Assembly (NCBI GenBank): GCA_027625915.1
Contig: JANTQA010000010.1
Span: 1,178,001-1,242,000 of the forward strand
Reading direction: 5' to 3'
Length of the DNA: 64,000 nucleotides
From: Anaeramoeba flamelloides
Taxonomy: Eukaryota > Metamonada > Anaeramoebidae
Shown here one piece after another: positions 35,701-48,177 of this stretch. Position 1 is the stretch's first letter; each line of letters starts with the position of its first letter. The position numbers were made by a program, and so were the translations under genes. The notes below the pieces were generated by a model. It made no database searches, was not told the DNA's origin, and saw nothing but the letters and a program-made list of their open reading frames with translations.

Positions 35701-36292
35701 ACTTATATTTGTTTCAATGAATGAAAAAATCTTATCAACTGTTTGGTTAACAAAAAGAAGAAAAATTCTCAAATTTTTTCTTTTTTTCAAGATTGGGTTT
35801 TCCTTTGAATGAGAATTAGATTTGCACTTTAGAAAATAATAACAAAAAGGATAACTATAACTAAATGAGCTATTTACTTTTTCTTAGTTTCTCGGAGACC
35901 GATTTTGAAATAAAAATGAGTTTTGGGTGTTTATTTTTTTTCTTTACTATAACAAACATGTGTATTTTAACAATTTTATTTTTGGTTTCTTGTTTCCTTG
36001 GTATTAGACATTCGACTCTTGTTCTTTTTTTAAACATCCAAAAAAAAATACAAAATGTTAATATATCGACTTTACTATTTTTTTATTGTTGAAATAAACA
36101 AATATTTTGTTTTATTGAGAATTAGCACTTGTGTAGTCTACAAATATTTTAGTTTACTATTTAAAGATCTGTTTCCCTTCCTTTATTTGACAAATAAATT
36201 GTGAAAACAAATATTTCCTAAATTAGGTGAGTTCATTTTTTTGGTAATTGTTTCTTTGTATTTTTTTTTTTTTTTTCTTTTCAAAATACTTT
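32745..36292. other. Intergenic, no supported gene
   Basis: Two open frames of 75-112 codons (34627-34965 minus; 35865-36092 plus) are hydrophobic, with no signal that they are real. TTCTTA repeats lie near 32775-32800. No hairpin array was seen here. Confidence 0.45.
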
Positions 36293-39200
36293 ATGAATCA
36301 AACCAACCAACGAGGTTTCTTTTCGAACAACACGTCCAGAGAATGGGGAAAAAAAACTAATAGCTATGATAGTAAATTTTCATCTCTCTTATTTTTTTTT
36401 TTTAAAAAAAAAACAACAGAAACACTTTAACTCACAAAAATTTTTATCTAATTAGATCCCAAAAAAAAAAAGAACCAATGGCCAAAACCACAGACAACAC
36501 AAAAAAGAAATCAAAATGGGAAAAAACCAACAACCCAAATAAATTCACCACCAATTCCCAAAAGAAAAATTAGAACAAAAATAGGTCAAGAAGCAACGTC
36601 TTCTTCGTCAGCATCAACAACACCTCCAAATTTTAGTAATCGTTCATCCTTTCCTAAAAAACAAAACACAAATTTTGGAAACGAAAGCCAAAACAATTTT
36701 CCAAAGAGAACGAGAGGCAGAGGAAGAGGTAGAGGGGATATGATCCAAGGTAGGGGTAGAGGTTTAGGAAGTGGTGTAAATAATAAAATGAATTCAAATA
36801 TTAAGAAATTTGAGAAGAAAAATGAAAGGGGAAGAGGAAGAACTTTGACAAGAGGAAGCGGTTATGGTGGTGGTGGTGGTAACATTACTGGTAGAGGGCA
36901 GTCTATCCATTTTGGTGGTAAGGCAAGGGGTAGAGGTATGGTATCGGAACGAGGAAGAGGATCAAATATGAATTCAAATATTAAGAAATTTGAGAAGAAA
37001 AATGAAAGGGGAAGAGGAAGAACTTTAAAAAGAGGAAGCGGCTATGGTGGTGGTGGTAACATTACTGGTAGAGGCAAATTTACCCAAAATAGAGGTCAAG
37101 TGATGGGAAGAGGTAGAGGTATCGGAAGAGGAATAAGCTCAAATATGAATTCAAATATTAAGAAATTTGAAAATAAAAAAGAAGGAGAAAGAGGAAATGT
37201 AAAGAGTAATTCAATTTTGGATCAAAAAAAAACTAATTTCTCAACATCACAAAACAACGAAATTTCTACTCAAGTGAAACCACCACCAATTCCAGAAAGG
37301 AAAATTAAAAATGTTAACCACAAAACAAATATTCAACAAAAGAAAATTGAAAATAACCCTTGGGTTCGTCAAACAAACAATTTCCAACAACAAAACATTA
37401 CAAAACCGCAAGTTAAAAAACGAAATATTTTCACAAATGAAATAAAAAAATATAGTAGCAGCAACAACAACAATAACAACCACAACACCAACAACAGCAA
37501 CATCCCTAAATTAAAGCCAAGAACAATTAAACTCGGCCAATACCAACAAGATCGACCTTTACCACCAAATCAAAAAAATTTCCAACAAAACAAAAATAAT
37601 CAACTCCAAAATAATGAATTTCAAAGAAGAAAGTCACCCTCGATTCCGCCACAAAATAATAATATCAATAACAGCAACCAGAATAATTCTATACAAAACA
37701 AAACAAAACAAAACAAAACAAATAATAATTTTAGAAATACTTCAAGAATTGATACTTCAAAATTCGAAACAATGCTTGCTCAAAATCAAAATAATACAAA
37801 TAATCAAACCAACCAATACAACACAACACAATATAATTCAAAGCAAAACAATGTAAGGCAAAATGATCCAAATAAAAAAAATAATAATATTAGAAATAAT
37901 TTAAGAATAGATACTTCAAAATTTGAAACAATGTTAACCCAAAATAAAAATAATAAAATAATTCTTAATAATGAGAATAATAATAATAATAATAATAATA
38001 ACAATCCCAAAGAAAACCAGAAAAAAAATAATTCTCTTTTTGGGGGATTTAAATCGTTTAAAAAAGAAAAAAAACCAAATATTACAAGCAATAATCAGGC
38101 AAAAAATCAAACAAAACCCAATTCAATGCAAATAAAGCAAAAAGAAACAATGAATAAATTAATAAAAAAAAAAAGCTTTAACAATAGCAACACTGGCGGA
38201 GGCAGTGTTATCAACCTCAACAACATAATAAAAAAAAAACCAAATCCGGTGCCAATCCAGAGTCCGAATAAAATCATAACAAAAACTAATCTTAATATCA
38301 AAAAAGAACCACCAAGGCCAACAAGAAGGAAAAAATTTGCAGAATATTTAAATAAAAATTTAAAAAATTGCGAAGAACCATTAAAAACATTTTACGAAAT
38401 TTTCAAAATGAGTTCACAATTAATTGAAGATCTTAGTATTTATTTTGAGGAATTTTATACACCAATTAAAATTTCAACAAAATTCACACAGTTAAACTTA
38501 AACTTGGTGTCACAAAAAAAACAACAAATTTTGGATAATTTAATCCAAATGTGCAAGGAAATGGAATTAATTGATAAAGAAAACGAAAACAACCAAAGCA
38601 ATATAATAAGCATTAATAACGTATTAAGATTTCTCAGGATATTAAAACTAAATTATTTTTTCGAATATATCAAGATCTATAATGAAATATTAAATTTAAT
38701 AACGGAAAATGAAAATAAATGCCCGAATGTTCTAACCTTAAATGGGAAGCATTCGACGGGTACAAAGGGGAATATTCTGGATTATTTGTATAAACCTTTC
38801 AAATTTATTATTGAATATAAAAAGCAATTGAATAATATCGAATTATATTTGGGATTATCTAACCACCCATTAAAAGATCAAAATAATCTTGATAATAATA
38901 ATTTCAAGAATAATAATAATAATAGTAATAGTAATAATAATAATAATAACGAAAGGGATGTTTTATTTTTGTTTAAATTCCAAAATCAAATATACAAATT
39001 TTTACAAGAAATAACATTGATTAAAAAAAAATATGATTACCTGTTTAGATTAGTGGAAATCCATTATAAGTTTCTCGGGGCCAATGAAACAAACACGTTA
39101 CCGATAAAAATAATTGATCCAAGAAGGCACCTCATACAGGAAGGCGATATTAAGCAGGTGATCAAGACAAAATTAAACGAGCGCTATTTTTTTTTATTTA

Positions 39201-40729
39201 ATGACATACTTATTTTATGTAAAGTAAAAAATAGATCCAAGCTAATTTTTGAACAATTTATTCGATTAAATCCCGAAACTGTTTTTGTGCGCAAATGGGT
39301 CGTCGACAAAAAAAGCAAAAATAAAAATAAAATTGAGTTAATGGTTCAAGGCTTATTTGATCGAATAATCTTCTTTTTAAAAGATCGATTCCTTTACAAT
39401 AAATTTATTGATCATTTAATTAAAGATATTGGATTGACATTTCAACAAGAAATTAAAAATGAGACCTTCAACGAGGACAACAATGAAAATAATAATAATC
39501 ATAATAAAAACAGTAACAGCTATTTTAATGAGGACGATGATGAATATTTTGACAACGACTATGTAGAGTACATCAACAAGCTGAGCAAAAAGACGAGAGA
39601 GGAATTGGAAAAGGAAAAGGAAAAGGAAAAAAACATTTTGGAAAAGCTGCCGAAGGGCAGCAAAACAGATATTGAAACCAGGGCAAACGTGGTGATTGAA
39701 TTGATCATGACGGAAAGGGAATATGTCAAGGATTTGAACAGAATTATGATTCATTTTTACAACCCCATCCTGGAACGGAAGCTGGTGAGCAAATCTGATT
39801 TCCCAAAGATATTTTCGTCAATCGAAGTCATTTTTAAATTAAATAGACAATTGCTGTCCATCTTGGAAATCCAGTTCCCCGGCGAAAACGACGACGCCGC
39901 CTATGTCGACGTTGGGAGCATTATTTACAAGTTTGGCGACAATTTGAAGTTATATTCGGACTACTGCTCACACCACGAATTGTCCATGAAAACCATCAAT
40001 AAATATATCCAGCAGGGGAAAGAGTTTGCCACCTTTATCCAGCAAAAAAAGCTCGAGGAGCCCGATTGTAAGAATTTGGGTTTATTGGACTATTTAATAA
40101 TGCCAATCCAAAGGATCTGTAAATACCCGTTGCTATTCAGAGAAATGTTGAAAAGCACGAAGGAGGACTACAAGGACTATGAAAATTTGAAAAATGCCTA
40201 TTTGAAGCTCCAAACAGTTGCCAATTATGTAAACGAAAAAAAAAGAGCCTTTAAAGAAGCCAAAATCTTAATTCAAATTTCCAACAAGATCATGTTCATT
40301 AAAAAGGGGTTCCAGTTGATGGTCCCCAATCGGAAGTTTATCATGGAAGATAAATTGAGGAAAAAGTCAGTTCGAAAAACCCAAAAAAGACAGTTTTGGC
40401 TCTTTACAGACCTTATACTGTATGCACAAAAAACGAAAAAGGAGAAGTATCTATTTAAAGGTGTTTTATATATCGCCTCAGCTATAATCAGAGACTTCCA
40501 AACAGGCACAACAAATCAAAGTAATTCAAACGATGATAATAATACTAATAATAATAAAAAAAAAAAAAAGAAAAATGACCTTTGCTTTCAAATTATACCA
40601 TATGGCGTAGATAAAGGGTATATCATTTTTTGCGATTCAGTAGAGCAAAAAAGGTTATGGATTACAAAAATTCAAGAACAGATCGATTATTTATCCAAAC
40701 TTGGAATAATGCCTCCAAAAAAAAAATAG
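36293..40729 (+). CDS. RhoGEF with tandem DH-PH modules and RGG/poly-Asn N-terminus, two exons
   Basis: Exon 1 (36293-36371, MNQTNQRGFFSNNTSREWG) joins exon 2 (36456-40729) across an 84-nt phase-1 intron, giving 1450 residues. Residues about 110-280 hold RGG-rich repeats. About 280-640 is Asn/Gln-rich with SH3-ligand-like PPPIPERK and RPLPP and a doubled motif RIDTSKFETML. A first, degenerate DH (about 650-830; YLYKPFKFIIEYKKQL where the CR3 helix should be) is followed by a PH (about 910-1020). A second, canonical DH (about 1097-1289) has NVVIELIMTEREYVKDL and LLDYLIMPIQRICKYPLLF, and a C-terminal PH follows (about 1294-1446). DH domains load Rho-family GTPases with GTP, and PH domains bind membranes or regulate. 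The inferred role is actin and polarity signalling. An ATG at 36740 is in the same frame, but the spliced start fits better. Confidence 0.93.
36788..37200 (+). repeat. Three in-frame 180-bp repeats coding RGG blocks
   Basis: Units start at 36788, 36968 and 37145 (spacing 180 and 177). Each begins with codons for MNSNIKKFE, and the first two share almost identical DNA for about 95 bp, through RGSGYGGGG and NITGRG. The third is cut short after GERGNVKS. The near identity at synonymous sites implies recent internal duplication. Confidence 0.9.
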
Positions 40730-41089
40730 ATTTTGTTTTGTTGTTAATTTTTTCTTTATCTTTTTTTTTTTGTTAATTTTTAGAATCTTTTTTTTTGATT
40801 TATTTATTGTTTTTTATTTATGGGTTTATATTTTTTTTTGTTTTGAATTTAATATTTTTTTTTTATTTTTGAAAAATACTTAAAAAATATAATTTTTCTT
40901 TTCATCCTTTAATTTTTTTTTTTTTATCTTTAGTTTTTAAAAACTGAATCACATTTACAATTTTTTTCGTTAATTGTTTCATATTTAGTTGATTTTTGTT
41001 AAACATATAATTTTATCTGAGTTTGTAACAATTCTTATTCTTTTTTTGTTTTGATAAATATATAAACTTTGTTTTTTGTTAAAGTTGCC
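40730..41089. other. T-rich 3' flank of the RhoGEF gene
   Basis: Long T runs directly after the TAG stop, as also seen after the SUN, stomatin and ELYS genes. No other feature. Confidence 0.5.
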
Positions 41090-41570
41090 TAAAAAAATTT
41101 TTCAAATGTCAATTATTTTTTTTAATTGGCCATTTGAAAAATAAATAAGAAAGTACAATAATGCACATTAGAAAATAGTTGATATCATGATGAAATAAAT
41201 GTAATCAACCATTATCTTTTTTGAAAATTTTAAAAACCAAAATTATTTTGGTCACTTTTGAGAAAAACAACAGAGTTCGTTTTGAACTTTAGTTGAAGAT
41301 CAAAAAAAAATTCTAATCCGAATCTATAGTTTTTTCTGCAATCATTTTTACCCTTTCAATAACAGGGGAATAACACATTTTTACCCAGGTGGCTACAGAT
41401 CTTGGAATATAAAAGAAAAAGTCAAACAATTTAGCTTTGGTTGAGAATTAGAAAAAAAGAAAAATGAGAAAAAATTTGAAATAATGAATTCAATTTTGGA
41501 ATTATCAAAATAATTTATTTTATTCTAATATACAGCTTAAATCCTTTAAACAAATGTAATTCACCAATTA
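41090..41570 (+). repeat. Dispersed repeat family B, copy 2
   Basis: Counterpart of 21465-21900: CAAATGTCAATTATTTTTTT, GAAAATAGTTGAT, GAACTTTAGTTGAAGATCAA, GCAATCATTTTTACCCTTTC and AATAACACATTTTTACC occur in the same order and orientation. Confidence 0.6.
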
Positions 41571-41895
41571 TACTCGTATCACAGCTGACTTGATAAGAGT
41601 ATTGATCTAAGCCCCATTTCATTCAAATGGTATAAGCTAAAGATGAAAAATTCACATTTTTTCAGAGTCAACCAAACAATGATTGTTTTAAAAAAAGAGA
41701 AATAATTAACTTTTGGTTAGAGTTGATATTCATAAAAGAAATACATGAAAAACCATAAATAATTCAAAAAAATTAAGTGTTACTAAAAATTTTGTACCAT
41801 TTCAATAGAACGTCTTGTTCATAATTTCTCAATTTCTTTTGAAAATTAAAATTGTTGAAAATAAGATTTTTTGATTAATAATAAATTGATTTTAA

Positions 41896-42610
41896 GGTAC
41901 TAGTTATTTACCATGAATGCACTCCATACTCGGGGGGGGGGGGGTGTGTGACCTGAGACCAAAAAGGGTATTGTGAAATAGCCCTTCTTTAGGTTGACAA
42001 AATTCGAATGACAAAAAAACAATTTTTAGTTGGTTCTCTTTGACAAAAAAATCAATTGTTAAAAATTCAGCGAAGAAAAATAAGTTTATAAGAGTTCCCA
42101 ATCCCCAAAAAACAAAATTTAGTAAAAAAAATCCATCTTTTCTCATTTTCTATTTCCAAATGGTTAAATTTCTTTAATTTAAAATAAAGTGCTTTTTTAA
42201 AGTTCGCAATCAATTTAATTCAATTTAATTCAATTTGTGGTTATTTAGTACGACTCTAAATTTGACCAAGTAAGGATTTTGTAATATTCTTAAGACAAAA
42301 ATAACTCATTTGAAAAATCGAAAAAAAGAAAAAAAAGATCAGCGAGATTCTAAAAAGCACCAAATAGTGAGACTTCAAAACTGGCAGTGTTGTTTTCAAA
42401 ATTGTATATTCTAACCATTCTAATTGGAAATGGGGTGTCGTTCTTTGGCGTTTTTTTCGAAAAATGTCCTCATATTTGGTTGTTGATTTTTGGAGATCGA
42501 TCGTACATCATTGGTTGGTTGGTTTTTGATTGGTGTTGGGTCCTCGTAAAAAATTACTAAAAAGTTTTTTTTCATTTCAGAAAAAAAATTTCATCATAAT
42601 GACTCGACCC
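41896..42610 (-). mobile_element. TTAA-flanked inverted-repeat DNA element, copy 2
   Basis: It is flanked by TTAA at 41892-41895 and 42611-42614. Read on the minus strand it follows copy 1 (19763-20436) end to end, including CAACACCAATCAAAAACC, GATGTACGATCG and GAAGGGCTATTTCACAATAC. The right end is GACTCGACCC. The left end, GGTACTAGTTATTTACCATG, is a diverged version of the same terminal repeat. A 13-G run near 41932 is unique to this copy. It is non-coding and presumably non-autonomous. Confidence 0.85.
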
Positions 42611-42614
42611 TTAA

Positions 42615-44589
42615 AAGAAATTCAAAATCCTAAATTTTTTCAGGTTAATTTAGTTTTTTTAGCATTTTATAAAAGAATGTATTAAAAAAATAGAATTACA
42701 AAAAAAAAATTGAAAAAAAATACAAAGATTTTGATTTTATAAAATTTAATAATCTAGATTAAGATAAAATGTTAAGAAAAATGATCAAAGTATTTCCTTA
42801 CATTTTCATAATATTGATAAATTCAAAAAAAAAAATATTAATTTTTGATAAATTCCCCTCTTTGATCTTGGAAACCAAATTACAAAACAATTTTTTCGAA
42901 ATAAAGTATTTTTTCAACTGATTGACAAGTTTTCTTTAGATTTTTACTTGCAAAATTCTTTTTTTAAATCCCATTTAAATTTTTTAAAAATATGAAAATG
43001 TACAAAAAAATTTTTAAAAATAATTTGTGAATTTATCTGTAGAAATAAATTAAATCAGTCTTAATTGAGATACAACCCCATTAATACCACTGAAATTACA
43101 ATATGTGAAATTTTATTAAAAATTATATCCTTGCTCTTATGTTCAACAACTATCGAAAAATTTACAAAAAAAAAGATGAAAAACGATAATTTTACTAATA
43201 ACTATAATTAATATTTTAGAGAAAAATTTTTTTAATAAAAAAAAAATTAAAAAATTAATTAATCCAAAAATATCTTTTTCTAAGGTCTACAATTAAAATA
43301 TTCAACAAAAATAATTAACAAAAAAAATACGAAAAGTAATTTGGAGGGAAATTATTTAAATCTTTTAATTTATAAATTTTTTTTAAAGATCTAATATAAA
43401 AACGATTTACTTTACATTTTTTGATTTTATTTTTATTATATTTAGTAATTATTATAATATAATTATATGTACAAATATTTTCCAAATCCAATTATCTTAG
43501 ATAACTCAATAAAAAAATTAAATAATAATTTTTTTTTCCAAAAATTCTGATTTGTAAAAGAGACCCCCAGAATTAATTAGAAATTCTTATATGTCTTTAT
43601 ATTTAAAATTTTGGTGTTTTTTAATCAATAAATCATTTTATTTGTTAACATAATTTCAATATTATAATTTAAGATTGTTGAGAATTAATTAAATTCATTT
43701 TTTTCCCCAATGAAATATTTTAGTAACTTATTTACTATTAATAAAAAAATTAACCACTATTTGTTATTATCTAAGAAAAGTGTCAAGAATATTTTATAGA
43801 TAATTCTTTTGTATTCTCATAAATAATAATATTTCATATTTTAGAATTTTTAAACTATTATCTTGAATCTAATAAAAACAATTTTGATAATATTTACTGG
43901 GAATTAAAACATATAAGGTAACAAAAAAATATAAATGATAATATCAAAATAAACTTAATTTCATTCTTATCCAATCTAAAAAATATTTTTAATATGTGAA
44001 TTTTAAAAAAATACTTGAATTCGTATTTAATATACTTTTGAAATACAAAAGTAATTAGTCATTTTTATTCCATTCGGTCATCAATTTATAAAAAATATGT
44101 TATTATTTTCCAACATTGGTGCCCGAAATGCAATAATCAAATGAAGAAATATGATATCCGTTTTCAAACCAGTATTTTAAATTAATTCCAATTAAATACT
44201 TTTGAAATTTTCAACTAAACTAAATTCCAAAATTTTTGACGAAGTAAGCCAAATTTCAAAATTAGGGACAAACTTTTTTTTTATTGTTTTTTTTCTTGTT
44301 TCATTTGGCTTTCAAAAAATAAAATGAATATACTACATTTTTATTTATTAATATATTTTTGTTATTATCTCTAAATACTTTAGTAAAATACATTATGATT
44401 CAAATTAAAAAACAAACAAAAAATTTTTTTTATGATAACAAATCTGCCCCTATTTTTGAAATTTAGCTTATAAATGGTTGAAAGAATAGCAATGCTCCGC
44501 TTTACTTTTAATTTGGGAATAATTCTGATTTTACAAACTATTTCATTTTTTGTCTTTTTTGTTTTGTTTTCATTTCTTTTTTTTTTCAG
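42615..44589. other. Intergenic, no gene seen
   Basis: Among the most AT-rich stretches of the window, with dense stops. No repeat boundary recognised. Confidence 0.5.
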
Positions 44590-44760
44590 TTACGTAATAT
44601 GTTTCGTTTGATCTGAAAAATTTTTCCGATGGTTGATAGAATGTTAGTATTGTGTTTGTTAAATTGGAAAATCACATACCATTTGTAGATGTTATCTTAT
44701 CATTTGATCGATCAATAATTGTTTGTGAAATTTTAACATGTTTACCAATTCAAATTTTTT
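44590..44760 (+). repeat. Dispersed repeat family D, copy 2 (partial)
   Basis: Matches 54620-54780: AGTTACGTAATATGTTTCG, TTTGATC and ATCATTTGATCGATCAATAA occur in order, with about 70 percent similarity. Confidence 0.6.
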
Positions 44761-45272
44761 ATCCAGCTCGTTTCATTATTTTGGACACACATATATATAT
44801 ATTTTTTTGTTTTAAATTTTTCACTTTTATTTAGATGAAAATGGTTACTTATAAAAAATTAATATTCTGTATAACTTAAATGTAGTTTTATATTAGTTTG
44901 GTAAAAAGTTAATAAATTGAGTTTTATTTGGCCTATTTTTGATTTTGGATGTCTCCAAATTTTTGGAATGGGGTTTAATTTGAACACATTTTAGAATTAG
45001 AATAATAATAATTTTGATTAATATAAAGATTTTTTAAAAAAATCAATTAATTTTGAAAAATAAATCAAAAGAAACAAATCAAACAAAGTGATCAGATCAA
45101 AAAGATAAATTTTTTGTTTTTGGTTTTGGTAGACTGACTGAAGGGACATTTATCTGTAAAAATAATTACCAATTAAGGAATAATCATTGCATTACATTGA
45201 ATATGTTATTATATTCAGCTAACAATAAAAATAAAGAGAAAAATACATATTATTAAATATATATATATATAT
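44761..45272. other. Intergenic, no gene seen
   Basis: AT-rich. It ends in a TA-dinucleotide run (about 45257-45272) that abuts the terminal repeat of the next element. Confidence 0.5.
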
Positions 45273-46766
45273 CCCTTAGCACCCCAAATAACCTGAAAAC
45301 ATTTCAAACAAAAATTTTAATTTGAAATGTTATCAAAAGATAATAAGGTATAGAATTAATAAACAATTATTTTAGAAAGAAAATTTTCTAATTAAAAATT
45401 GTATAGTTAGTTAAAATAAAAAAATAACTTGAAAAAAAATTTTCAACATTGGGACTTTTTTTTTGGTTATTGTGATTTTATTATTTTTCCAAATTTTGTC
45501 AAAATAATTTTTTTTTTTTTTTTGAAAAGTTTGTCTAGACATCAAAAACCACTTATTTTTAACATTTAAAACACATCATACTTTACTGGAAAATTTTCTG
45601 GGGCCCTTTGCACCCCAAAATTACCTAAAATGCTTGATTAAATAATTTATTCATTATAAAAGTTATTATAACATCACATAGAAAATTTGTTTTATCTACT
45701 GATTACTATTCAATATCAATATCTATATTAGATTCTAAATAATTTAAAAATAAAAAAAAATATTAATTAAATTAGAAAAAAAAATCAAATTTTTTTTCAT
45801 TGCAAAATTTTACAATTTTTTCATCAAGATTTTTTTTCAATTTTAAATGATTCGGCCAATAGTTCGAGTCAGATTAATATTGGATTTTTTTTTTTATTTT
45901 TTTACAATTTTTTAATTTTTGACTTTTTAAAATCTAGACATAAAATAAACAATATTGTTGAATTAAAGACCATATATCAGAACTTATTTAACAAGATCTG
46001 GATTAATTTATTAAGGAAAAATACAAATATCGCAAATATATTATTCAAATTTTTATCAATAACAAAATTCAATAAAAAAAATTTGGTTTCAGAGATTATT
46101 TTATTATATGGGAATAATATTTAAGAGTTATTTTTTATTTTATTTTAAATTTAGGTATAAATATTTTATTAATTATAAAGTAATTTATATTTGTTTTATT
46201 CCAATTTAATAAATTGAAATTATTTTACTATTTTTTTTTTTTTTTTTGATTTTAAATTATTATCTATTGCTAAAATAAAAGTTTTAGAAAATTAATCAAA
46301 TTAAAAATTTAATTTTGGCCTGAAGAAATAAATTTCATTTTTCTCTTAATTAGATATTTATTGAAATTTTTTCTAAATAAAAAAATTAAATTTCCAAGTA
46401 ATTTATTTTTTTATTTATTTTTTTTATCATAAAATTAACAAAATTGTTTTGTGGTTATTATTGATAAATTAATGTGTTGAGTTTTGAATTACTATTAATG
46501 TTATAAAATTTCTGATTTAAAAAAATAAAATAAAAATAAAAATCTTTAAAAAAAATGTAAAAATGAATAATTATTATTTTTTTTTTCAATTTCAAAAAAA
46601 AAATCAATACCTTAACTACTTTATCTTTGAACTATTTTGACTTTTTATTATAATTCAAATCTGGATTAAAGACAAATAAGAAAATTAATATATTAGTAGA
46701 TCAATATCATTTTAAATCTAATTTAAAAAACTTGATGAAATTTAGGCAAATCCGGGGTGCTAAGGG
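45273..46766 (+). mobile_element. AT-rich DNA element with CCCTTAGCACCCC terminal repeats and a doubled left end
   Basis: The left end CCCTTAGCACCCC (45273) is the exact reverse complement of the right end GGGGTGCTAAGGG (ending 46766). Both are embedded in TA-rich flanks (ATATATAT on each side), so the target was probably a TA or ATAT site. A second left-end-like sequence, CCCTTTGCACCCCAAAATTA, lies at about 45604, and the body downstream of it is the part shared with 52585-53680. No transposase frame is present in 1.49 kb. Confidence 0.75.
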
Positions 46767-47666
46767 ATATATATTTTTTCTTCTCTTCGATTAAAAAAAC
46801 CACTTGGTCTAATCATTTTTTTAAACAAAGCTGTTTAAATTCAAAATATTTTACAAAAACTTTTTATAGAATGATAGATCTGAAGATTGTTGAGTATTTC
46901 GTTATCTCTCTTTTTGTAACCGTATCCACATCTTTTCCTTTTAAAAATTGTAGAACAAGTTCAATTAAAGTAAGAGTCTGATCCCAAATGCCTAGAATTT
47001 CACTTTTTTCTTTCTTTTCAATTGTAAAAGAAACCACACTGGTATTTATTTAGAATTTCTTTGATTTATCATATAAGTGCCTATTAAAAGCAATTAATTT
47101 TCACTTTTTCTGAGGAATAAAATAATGACACAATTATATCACGAGATGGAAACCAAATAAAAACCATTTAAATTATCCAAACAGGATAAGAAAAATATCA
47201 ACTTAACATTTTATTGTCATTTTTTATTTGACTTTGGAAAAAAAAATCGAATTAATTATTTTTTAAAAAGTACTTAAAAAAAAAAACTATCATGATACAC
47301 ACTCAAAGTAAAAAATTTTTGTTTTCTTGTTCCCTTTAGAAATGTTAAAAAAGTGAAGATTTTGACTTAAGTGTCCATACTTCCTTAAAGAAGAAAAAAC
47401 TTTGTATTAAGAATAACTTTTAAATGAAATCTTATTTTTCTCATAAATTGGTACTTTTTAATTAGATTCTATTTCCTCAGACAATTAATTTGGAAAACTT
47501 CTTGTCTCTGGTGGCCTTTAAAATACAACATTGTTGTACACTTCTTTATGTTTTAAATCAAAAAATTGTTTTGAAATTATTCAACAAAATCAGTCCATTT
47601 CATAAAAAGTATTAACGAGATCATTTTTATTAATTATTTCTTTATTTTATTTTTTTTTAAACCGAC
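46767..47666. other. Intergenic upstream of the stomatin gene
   Basis: A 74-codon open frame starting at 46757 overlaps the element end and has no recognisable motif. No other structure seen. Confidence 0.45.
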
Positions 47667-48134
47667 ATGGAAACTGGAACAGTTGTTGGACTTGTTATTG
47701 GAATTATTGTTGTTCTGATATTAATTAGAACAGTATTTGTAAGATATTTCGATTTTCAAACAAAACACTTCTTCCAATCGATTAAAATTTTTTTCTCTCA
47801 TTCCCAAATAAAAAAAAAAAAAAATATACCAAATAAACCAAAACTTAGCTTGGTTTTATTGTTGTTAAAGAAAGAGAAGCTGTTATTATCGAACGATTTG
47901 GATCATACCATGACACCTTTATGGCCGGTGTCCATTGGAAAATCCCTTATGTTGATCGTACCAAACCTTATCGATATCAGTATTTTGTAACAAAGCCTGG
48001 TACAGAATATACAGTTTTGGAGAAAGGAACCACAGACAGAATTAAGGTTACAAATGAAGTTATTGATTTCCCAAGTACTTCAGTCATTACTCGTGATAAT
48101 GCTTCTGTAAGAATTTTCTTTTCTTTTCTTTTTT

Positions 48135-48177
<43 letters not shown>

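Noticed and set aside
35865-36092. 75-residue frame upstream of the RhoGEF as an extra exon
   Set aside because: It ends well before the first supported exon at 36293, and no splice pair joins it in phase to that exon.
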